A stretch of 6,448 nt of DNA from Rhodospirillaceae bacterium. GTDB lineage: Bacteria > Pseudomonadota > Alphaproteobacteria > Rhodospirillales > Magnetovibrionaceae. Both the position numbers and the translations under genes were made by a program. The notes below the pieces were generated by a model that was given only the letters and a program-made list of their open reading frames with translations, ran no database searches and was not told where the DNA came from. Position 1 is the stretch's first letter, and each line of letters starts with the position of its first letter. The stretch spans positions 1 through 6,448 of the forward strand of contig NVSZ01000038.1 of assembly GCA_002732845.1 (NCBI GenBank), given 5' to 3'. This document shows, piece by piece, positions 1 to 6,448 of the stretch.

Positions 1-572
1 CTGGGCATCGACTTCGCCTTCCCCGAAGCGGATATCTCCAAGCCCATGCACGCTACGGGCTTGCTCGATGGTGTCGGCGAGGGCGTGTTCGGTTGACCAG
101 CGTACGTTCTCGAACGGGTTGATGATGTGCGGGCGTCGCTTGGCACCGACCAGCCAATAACCACCATCGGTGGCGGGGCCGTACACCAGATCATTTTCAC
201 CCAGGGCTTCAAACGCCCCGGCATGTGATTGGCGGTGATGTCGGGGATGTCGGAGCCGACGATCACCACCGGTCCGGGCGAAAGCTCCAGCCAGGGCCGC
301 AACATGCGCTGGCCTAAATCGCCACCGCCTTGGGGGATGAGGTTCCAGCCCCGTGGCCATTGCCCCACATTGAAACGTGATCGATCCGGGGTGATGGACA
401 GCCAGCAGGTCCAGCGTTGGTCTTTGAGCTTTCGGGTGGTGTTAAATAAGGTCTGGCGGTGAAACGCCCATGCGCCGACCAATCCGATGTCGCGCGCCAG
501 CCGGGATTTTGTGCGGCCGATGCGCGGCGCTTTGCTCATTAGGACCAAATGGCGGGCTTTGGGGGGGCTCAT
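1..572 (-). pseudogene. TIGR04282/DUF2064-family transferase (CofC-like), frameshifted and cut by the left window edge
   Basis: Translating the minus strand from the ATG at 572-570 gives a protein with the marks of the TIGR04282 (DUF2064) nucleotidyltransferase-like family: an N-terminal MSKAPRIGRTKSRLA (residues 12-26, the phosphate-binding loop region), GGGDLGQRM, and VIVGSDIPDIT near residue 110. The rest of the family pattern, GPATDGGYWLVG, then NVRWSTEHAL, is read from about 216 down to 1 but in another frame. One base is missing near 216-224, for example one G in the minus-strand G4 run (plus-strand C4 at 216-219). The unshifted frame stays open to the edge but does not resemble the family. 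The start ATG overlaps the TGA of the upstream glycosyltransferase (ATGA, 569-572), so the two are probably one operon and coupled. Members of this family pair with TIGR04283 proteins and are linked to rSAM/selenodomain or arsenosugar loci; the exact substrate is not settled here. The shift may be a true mutation or a read error. Confidence 0.82.
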
Positions 573-1246
573 TTGTACAAGCTTTCGATCCAACGGTTGG
601 GAGCTCCGGCTAAGAACAATCCCAAGCACAACAGATTGCGGGCGGGGCGCGCCCACCAGCCCCCGGCCCGGTATTTAGCGGCCGATGTGATGACAGAGGG
701 GCGCAAAGATTTCAGGCGCATAGGGCCAAGCCTTTGGACCAAATCCACGTCTTCCATCAGTTTCAAATCAGGATTATAGCCGCCGACCAAATCATAAAGC
801 TCGCGGTGGATTAACAAACCTTGGTCGCCATACGGAAGCCCCCAAGCCTTCGCCCGCCAGTTGGCCATTGAGGCCACACGATTGGCCCCCCCGGAACGAT
901 CATCAAAACCAAGTTTGAAATAAGCCGCGCGTTGAATGTTGATGGGGTCCGTCATAAAACGCCGCACATCATCGTCCCAATTTTTCGGCAGCCGCGTATC
1001 GGCATGTAAAAACAAAAGCCAATCGCCAGAAGTCTCCGCCGCGCCAAAAGCCAACTGCCAACCCCGTCCGGGCTCACTTTTTAAAACAGAAGCCCCCAGC
1101 TCAGCCGCAACCTCACAAGTCTTATCAACCGACCCCCCATCAACAACAAAAACCTCTAGACCCTCTAAGTCCTGCAACAAAACAGACTTCAAGGTGGCAG
1201 GAAGAGTAGCTTCGGCGTTTAGGGTTGGGATGATGATGGTGAGCAT
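569..1246 (-). CDS. TIGR04283-family glycosyltransferase (GT2 fold, rSAM/selenodomain or arsenosugar-associated)
   Basis: A 225-residue GT-A fold glycosyltransferase, expected to move a sugar from a nucleotide-sugar donor in the cytoplasm. Visible motifs are IIIPTLNAE at the N-terminus (residues 4-12), VVDGGSVDKT around 34-43, the DXD-like LFLHADTRLP (78-87) that should bind metal and nucleotide, GDQGLLI (140-146) and the acidic LMEDVDLVQRLG (163-174), which usually supplies the catalytic base. The tail with RNLLCLG and a final SLYK fits TIGR04283. I chose the ATG at 1246 because the family starts almost at the IIIPT strand. The frame is open to a TTG at 1294, but those 16 extra residues (MWQKEWLISNLCYPPQ) look unlike the family. 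No clear Shine-Dalgarno precedes 1246. The TGA overlaps the next gene by four bases. Its partner is the TIGR04282-like gene, and the pair suggests modification of a small molecule, possibly an arsenosugar. No arsM or radical SAM gene lies in the window, so that role is inferred from family association only. Confidence 0.88.
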   Translation of the reverse strand: MLTIIIPTLNAEATLPATLKSVLLQDLEGLEVFVVDGGSVDKTCEVAAELGASVLKSEPGRGWQLAFGAAETSGDWLLFLHADTRLPKNWDDDVRRFMTDPINIQRAAYFKLGFDDRSGGANRVASMANWRAKAWGLPYGDQGLLIHRELYDLVGGYNPDLKLMEDVDLVQRLGPMRLKSLRPSVITSAAKYRAGGWWARPARNLLCLGLFLAGAPNRWIESLYK

Positions 1247-1266
1247 TTGGGGAGGATAACACAAAT

Positions 1267-1295
1267 TTGAGATCAGCCATTCCTTTTGCCACAAT
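1267..1295 (+). promoter_or_regulatory. Possible sigma-70-type promoter for the antiporter-rnhB unit
   Basis: The 68-base gap between the divergent genes contains TTGAGA (1267-1272, five of six matches to TTGACA), a 17-base spacer, and CACAAT (1290-1295, four of six matches to TATAAT). Transcription would start near 1302, leaving a very short leader before the ATG at 1315. No strong Shine-Dalgarno lies before that ATG. I saw no equally good promoter for the minus-strand glycosyltransferases. This is a pattern match only. Confidence 0.3.
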
Positions 1296-1314
1296 TCATC
1301 GTTAGTTTGCGGTT

Positions 1315-2712
1315 ATGGAACAAACGGTTGTGGATACGGTTGAGCAGGTCTCGGCGCATACGGATTTGACGGGCATTGCTTTGGTGGTGGTGGCGGCGCT
1401 TTTGTGTGGCTTGGGCATGGAACGGTTAAAGCAGCCGGCGATCTTGGGTTATATGGTGGCCGGCGTGCTGCTGGGGCCATCGGCTTTGGCGGTGGTCAAC
1501 GATCTGGCGCAGATTAATATCTTAGCCGAATTGGGCGTTTTGATGCTGTTGTTTGTGATCGGCATGGAATTGAGCCTGCGCATATTCAAACGCATTTGGA
1601 AATTGGCGGCCGCCGTGGCGGGGCTGCAAATCACCGCATCCATGTTGATGTTTTGGCTATTGTCGTTTGTTTTTGAATGGCCGTTGGAAATGGCGGTTTT
1701 GATGGGCTTTGTGGTGGCGATGTCATCGACCGCTGTGGCGATCAAAATCTTGCAAGACGCCGGGGAACTGAAAACCCGAGGCGGACGCATTGCGGTGGGT
1801 GTGCTGATTGCCCAAGACATGGCGGTGGTGCCGATGATGTTGACCGTGGGCGTGATGGGCCGTGGTGGATTTGATTGGATGACGGCGGTGAGCCTGACCG
1901 GAGCCGTTGCGTTGTTGGTGGGTTTGGTTTGGTATTTGAGCCGGGGGCGCACCTTGAACCTGCCCCTGCCCAAACTGGTCGGCACAAAACGCGAAGAACT
2001 CGGCCCCCTGATGGCGATTGCGTTTTGCTTTAGCGCGGCGGCGGTGTCCGGCTTGTTGGGCCTGAGCGCCGCCTACGGGGCCTTTGTCGCGGGCTTGGTG
2101 ATTGGCAACTCAAATCTAAAAGAAACCATTTTTGCCGAGGTCAAACCGATTCAAAGCATCCTGATGATGGTGTTTTTCTTGTCCATTGGATTGCTGATTG
2201 ATTTGCAATATGTGTGGGATAATTTAGGCGCGGTGCTGGCGATTTTATTTATGGTTACGGTGTTTAAAACCATGTTGAACGTGGGCGTGATTCGCATGTT
2301 GGGGCAACCGTGGCACATCGCCGTGATGTCGGGCATCGTGCTGGCGCAAATCGGTGAGTTTTCATTTTTGCTGGCGGGCGTGGCGGTCACCAGCGGCGTT
2401 ATTCCGCCCGAAACCTCGCGCTTGGTGATTGCGGTCACGGTGATGAGTTTGTTGATGAGCCCGCTGTGGACTTTAACCGCCCGGCGCCTGCATGGCATGG
2501 CGACAAACGGTGCCGATACGGTGGGCGATATTTGGACGATTGCGTGGGGCAAAGAAACCGAAATGGCGGTGCGCGGCTTTACGGTTGCCAGCGACCAAAC
2601 CGCCAGCCTCTATCGTCGTTTGGTGGAAGCCAAAGAACACGTCAAAACAAAACGCGCGTTGAAAAAATTACCCAAACCCGATTCCAAACCCGATCCTAAG
2701 GATGAGCCTTAA
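1315..2712 (+). CDS. CPA2-family monovalent cation:proton antiporter, KefB/YbaL-like membrane domain without RCK domain
   Basis: A 465-residue inner-membrane protein of the CPA2 (Na+/H+ exchanger, Pfam PF00999) family, likely exchanging K+ or Na+ for protons in pH or osmotic homeostasis. The hydrophobic core runs from about residue 17 to 390 and looks like the usual 12 or so helices. Family marks are PAILGYMVAGVLLGP (41-55), LAELGVLMLLFVIGMEL (70-86), MSSTAVAIKIL (136-146), the QD pair in LIAQDMAVVP (167-168) at the ion-binding helix, GAFVAGLVIGNS (255-266), FFLSIGLLID (287-296) and AQIGEFSFLLAG (344-355). KefB, KefC and YbaL carry a C-terminal TrkA-N/RCK nucleotide-binding domain; here only about 75 residues follow, ending in a charged K/P/D-rich tail, so no RCK domain is present. 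The TAA is intact and overlaps rnhB by one base (TAATG), so the short form does not look like a recent break. The exact ion cannot be told from the sequence. Confidence 0.9.
   Translation: MEQTVVDTVEQVSAHTDLTGIALVVVAALLCGLGMERLKQPAILGYMVAGVLLGPSALAVVNDLAQINILAELGVLMLLFVIGMELSLRIFKRIWKLAAAVAGLQITASMLMFWLLSFVFEWPLEMAVLMGFVVAMSSTAVAIKILQDAGELKTRGGRIAVGVLIAQDMAVVPMMLTVGVMGRGGFDWMTAVSLTGAVALLVGLVWYLSRGRTLNLPLPKLVGTKREELGPLMAIAFCFSAAAVSGLLGLSAAYGAFVAGLVIGNSNLKETIFAEVKPIQSILMMVFFLSIGLLIDLQYVWDNLGAVLAILFMVTVFKTMLNVGVIRMLGQPWHIAVMSGIVLAQIGEFSFLLAGVAVTSGVIPPETSRLVIAVTVMSLLMSPLWTLTARRLHGMATNGADTVGDIWTIAWGKETEMAVRGFTVASDQTASLYRRLVEAKEHVKTKRALKKLPKPDSKPDPKDEP
2672..2695 (+). repeat. Imperfect 12-bp tandem repeat in the antiporter tail
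   Basis: Two adjacent 12-base units, CCAAACCCGATT (2672-2683) and CCAAACCCGATC (2684-2695), differ at the last base. They sit near the 3' end of the antiporter gene and give the repeated KPDS/KPDP pattern in its hydrophilic tail. A local duplication explains them. Because 12 is a multiple of three, changes in copy number would keep the frame. Confidence 0.7.
2698..2702 (+). promoter_or_regulatory. Ribosome binding site for rnhB inside the antiporter 3' end
   Basis: AAGGA lies nine bases before the ATG at 2712, within the last codons of the antiporter gene. It supports 2712 as the rnhB start. With the TAATG stop-start overlap it suggests the two genes share a transcript and are translated together. 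Confidence 0.6.
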
Positions 2713-3316
2713 TGCCAGATTTTTCGTTCGAACTTAAACATTCGGGCCTCGTGTGTGGTGTGGACGAAGCCGGGCGCGGACCGTGGGCGGGGCCTGTGGT
2801 TGCCGGAGCGGCGATTTTAGACCGGGCGCAATTGCCCGATGATCTGGTGCAGGGCTTGGATGATTCCAAAAAACTGAAAGCCGCAAAACGTGAAGCCTTG
2901 CTGGAACGCTTGCAGGAGTGTGATGCCGTGCAATTGGGCCTAGGGCTTGCGAGTGTCGAAGAAATTGATGAGCTGAATATTTTGCAAGCGACGTTTTTGG
3001 CGATGCACCGGGCCGTCGAAAACTTATCTCGGGCTCCAGACTTTGCGTTGATCGACGGCAATCATATTCCGCCGGGTTTAAGCTGCCCGGCAGAGGCGGT
3101 CGTGAAGGGCGATGGCCTGTCTTTGTCCATCGCGGCGGCGTCTATTCAGGCCAAGGTGGCGCGTGATTTGATGATGGTTGAATTGGGCGTTTTGCACCCG
3201 GGATATGGCTGGGCCAACAATGCCGGATATGGCACAAAACAGCATCAAGAGGGCTTAAAAAGGCTCGGAATTACCCCGCATCACCGAAAAAGTTTTAAGC
3301 CAATTCGCAAGATATT

Positions 3317-3335
<19 letters not shown>
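2712..3335 (+). CDS. rnhB: Ribonuclease HII
   Basis: A 207-residue cytoplasmic endonuclease that cuts the RNA strand of RNA:DNA hybrids and nicks at single ribonucleotides left in DNA, starting ribonucleotide excision repair. The N-terminal GVDEAGRGPWAGPVVAGA gives catalytic D18 and E19. The other two acidic residues of the DEDD site are D115 in LIDGNHIPP and D134 in VVKGDGLS. AAASIQAKVARD (141-152) and the C-terminal GYGTKQH followed by HHRKSF are also typical. The length is normal for the family, and the start is supported by an AAGGA nine bases upstream. It follows the antiporter with a one-base overlap, and ccrM starts 89 bases after its stop; rnhB next to ccrM is also known in Caulobacter. 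An inverted repeat with GANTC sites covers its last codons and stop. Confidence 0.97.
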
Positions 3336-4507
<1,172 letters not shown>

Positions 4508-4548
4508 AGGCCCGTCCTCGCCATAAGAATGAGGGCCATGAGCCCTTT

Positions 4549-4607
4549 GGCTCCCAAAGCACTCAAGTTCCAGGTCGCACTCGAACACCGCTTTGGGGGC
4601 CTTTTTT
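4549..4607 (+). terminator. Rho-independent-like terminator after ccrM
   Basis: GGCTCCCAAAGC (4549-4560) pairs with GCTTTGGGGGCC (4590-4601) in a 12-bp stem with one G-U pair, followed directly by six T (4602-4607). The 29-base loop is long and contains a smaller GTTC/GAAC pairing (4567-4570 with 4583-4586). The T tract is on the plus strand, so it should stop ccrM transcription before the convergent kinase gene. Two small hairpins lie upstream: AGGGC/GCCCT (4532-4536 with 4542-4546) and GAGCC/GGCTC (4540-4544 with 4549-4553). The second would compete with the main stem. For the minus strand no T tract follows the long stem. Confidence 0.7.
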
Positions 4608-4616
4608 GTTCCAAGA

Positions 4617-6448
4617 CTAACCTGACTGGGTTCTGTTCAGTTGTTCCAGAGCTTCTTTAATCTCTGTTTTTTTACCCTCAGCATACGGCGCAATCGTCGT
4701 ATCTACTTTTAAGATATGGTTGTACAGCCAGTTCCGTAAAAAGACACGGAGCTCGTCTAACGTGATCAATCGGGGTTCTGCGTGCCACTTGTCAGAAAGC
4801 TGTTGAACCTGTTGGATTAGGGTTGCGTGGATTTTGCGGTGGTTTTCTAGATCCGGATAATCGCAAGCCTGCATTAAGGCTTCTTCACGCTTAAAGTGAT
4901 AGAGGGTGTAATCAATCAGGTTTGCGATGACGTTATCAACGTCGATGTCATCGATTTGACTGACAGATACCTTATTGAGGAGTTCGATAAGGCGCTGATG
5001 ATCGTTGTCGATTGCATCCACACCAACCAGCATGACGTCGGTCCAAATGAGTGTTGTTTCATTTGAAACCAGAGGAAGTTCAAACCAAAATGTGCTGCCT
5101 TGTCCTTCTGTACTTTCAAAGCCTATTTGCCCCCCCATTCGATTAATAAGAAGCTTGGTGACCCGCAAACCGATGCCGATACCGTCTCTGGCCCGCATGG
5201 GGTCGGATTCTTGTTGGTGAAATTCGTTAAATATTCTGTAGTGATTCGATTTGGCAATGCCGATGCCTGTGTCTTTAAGGGATATACGCAAAAAACCATG
5301 ATCGGTTTCATAACCCGAAATTGTGACGAGGCCCTTATCCGTATTGAATTTAATGGCATTGTTGATCAGGTTTATAAGGACTTGTTTGAAACGACGATGA
5401 TCGGTGCGGATACAAGATGTCGTGTTTTGACTGAATTCATTGATAACCGTAATGTTTCGTGACGTTCCAAGGGGGGCCATTAATAAAACACTATTTTTTA
5501 CGACTTCATTGGCGTTGACCTCTTCGATGTAGAAGATCGATTTGTCGGCTTCTACACTGGTTAAATCAAGGATGCTGTTGACGAGGTCAAGCAGATGATT
5601 GCCTCCATCTAAGATGTAATTGAGATAATCTTTTTGCGAGTCTGCTAAAGGAGGGTCTTGATTAATTTGCAGCATTTGCCCAAAGCCAAGAATGGCATTT
5701 AAGGGCGTCCGTAATTCATGGCTCATCGCGGAGAGAAATGCTGACTTTGCCCTGTTGGCCTTCAACAGTTTTTCGTGCTGAGTTTCCAATTCATCTCGGG
5801 ACTGTTTAATGTTGCCAACCATGTTGTTTATGGAATTGCCCAGCACCGTAATTTCCTTGGCCCCGGTGGTGGGCACATCATCAATAGGAACGCCTTTGTC
5901 ATCGCTTTGCAAAAGCGCCTGAACGATGTCCGAGATAGGCTCTAAAACAATGCGGCGTATCATGAAAAATAAGGAAAAGATCAGAAGAATCGAAATTAAG
6001 ATGGTTTTTATGGCATCTTCTTTAATGGTCTTTTGCAGTTCTATTTTAATAAAGTGATCTGATGTACAGATCAAGACGGTGCCAATTGGCGTGCCAGAGG
6101 TTGAGTTAATCGTTGTCGTGATCGGATAAAAACAACGGTCTAATTGTGTGGCGTGTTGTTTATTTTTTGGGTCATAATCTATGGCGTTCCACTCGGCATC
6201 CCTGATTTTTCCCGAAACATGATTTTGAACACCAAGAATGCTTGCCAGATTATAATCGGTTATGATGATGGCCAAGAACTCTTTGTGATCCATCTCATTT
6301 AAAATCAGAGTTTCGTATTCGTTAATCGCATACGCTTCAATGTAAGTTGCGATGTTTTTCTGCAGGGTATTTATGGTCAGATCAGCGTACTGTTTTGTGG
6401 TTGCTGTAATTTTAGATTTTGCAGAAAAGTAAGAAACAGACGAATAGA
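4617..6448 (-). CDS. Membrane sensor histidine kinase with C-terminal bacteriohemerythrin domain (5' end outside window)
   Basis: The frame is open from the TAG at 4617-4619 to the right edge, about 609 codons. The first in-window Met (6293) is probably internal, because the 51 codons before it read on without a stop. Numbered from that Met: an extracytoplasmic sensor region to about 90, a membrane helix ILISILLIFSLFF (98-110), a HAMP-like linker (about 111-165), a coiled segment, the HisKA H-box with FLSAMSHELRTPLN (phosphorylated H192), and an ATPase domain with N-box NLINNAIKF (308-316), DTGIGI (341-346) and GIGIGL (371-376). Residues 416 to about 535 form a bacteriohemerythrin with all seven di-iron ligands: H432, H466, E470, H485, H489, H526 and D531. 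From H466 on, spacing equals that of Methylococcus bacteriohemerythrin (58, 62, 77, 81, 117, 122). It probably autophosphorylates in response to an external signal and to O2, NO or redox state. No receiver domain is attached and no response regulator is in the window. It is convergent with ccrM, and its membrane part is AT-rich. Confidence 0.93.
   Translation of the reverse strand, partial: YSSVSYFSAKSKITATTKQYADLTINTLQKNIATYIEAYAINEYETLILNEMDHKEFLAIIITDYNLASILGVQNHVSGKIRDAEWNAIDYDPKNKQHATQLDRCFYPITTTINSTSGTPIGTVLICTSDHFIKIELQKTIKEDAIKTILISILLIFSLFFMIRRIVLEPISDIVQALLQSDDKGVPIDDVPTTGAKEITVLGNSINNMVGNIKQSRDELETQHEKLLKANRAKSAFLSAMSHELRTPLNAILGFGQMLQINQDPPLADSQKDYLNYILDGGNHLLDLVNSILDLTSVEADKSIFYIEEVNANEVVKNSVLLMAPLGTSRNITVINEFSQNTTSCIRTDHRRFKQVLINLINNAIKFNTDKGLVTISGYETDHGFLRISLKDTGIGIAKSNHYRIFNEFHQQESDPMRARDGIGIGLRVTKLLINRMGGQIGFESTEGQGSTFWFELPLVSNETTLIWTDVMLVGVDAIDNDHQRLIELLNKVSVSQIDDIDVDNVIANLIDYTLYHFKREEALMQACDYPDLENHRKIHATLIQQVQQLSDKWHAEPRLITLDELRVFLRNWLYNHILKVDTTIAPYAEGKKTEIKEALEQLNRTQSG

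Noticed and set aside
229..779. Plus-strand open frames opposite the two glycosyltransferases
   Set aside because: They overlap each other and show no family motifs, while the minus strand carries clear conserved motifs across the same bases.
1249..1256. Purine-rich GGGGAGGA as a ribosome binding site
   Set aside because: It is on the plus strand about 60 bases before the antiporter ATG, too far to serve it, and is on the wrong strand for the glycosyltransferase.
1247..1294. Longer start for the GT2-like glycosyltransferase from the TTG at 1294
   Set aside because: It would add 16 residues unlike the family before the conserved IIIPTLNAE strand, which normally lies at the very N-terminus.
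1449..1985. Long minus-strand open frame opposite the antiporter
   Set aside because: It is a shadow of the antiporter coding frame, with low-complexity composition, no recognisable domain and no ribosome binding site.
4617..6293. Kinase gene starting at the ATG at 6293
   Set aside because: The frame continues without a stop to the window edge and encodes sensor-like sequence; starting at 6293 would remove the first membrane helix and cut the sensor region.

Overview
The window most likely comes from an alphaproteobacterium, probably in or near the Rhodospirillales. The main reason is a CcrM-type GANTC adenine methyltransferase placed directly after rnhB, an order I recall from Caulobacter. 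The exact lineage is inference.

Layout. Positions 1-1246 (minus strand) hold two overlapping glycosyltransferase genes: a GT2-like enzyme (569-1246), then a DUF2064/CofC-like transferase (1-572) that runs off the left edge. They match the paired families TIGR04283 and TIGR04282, described as rSAM/selenodomain-associated or arsenosugar-biosynthesis transferases. The second gene carries an apparent one-base frameshift near 216-224. A 68-base divergent gap follows. Next come a plus-strand CPA2 (KefB-like) cation:proton antiporter without an RCK domain (1315-2712), ribonuclease HII (2712-3335, sharing one base with the antiporter) and ccrM (3425-4507). After ccrM lies a long-stem hairpin with a T tract that should end plus-strand transcription. 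Convergent to it, 4617 to the right edge holds most of a membrane histidine kinase with a complete bacteriohemerythrin domain fused at its C-terminus.

How the parts relate. The antiporter and rnhB look translationally coupled. ccrM has its own upstream region. Five GANTC sites, the target of CcrM-type enzymes, are packed into 86 bases (3317-3402) across the rnhB end and the rnhB-ccrM gap, against about eight that I found by eye in the rest of the window. This suggests methylation feedback on ccrM. The outer two of the first three sites form the arms of an 8-bp inverted repeat across the rnhB stop codon. The kinase-hemerythrin fusion is probably a sensor that combines an extracytoplasmic input with a cytoplasmic di-iron O2/redox/NO input; its partner regulator is not in the window.

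Base composition falls from GC-rich on the left (40 of 60 bases at 121-180) to AT-rich in the membrane part of the kinase (19 of 60 at 5941-6000). I found no tRNA, rRNA, CRISPR array, insertion sequence or attachment site.
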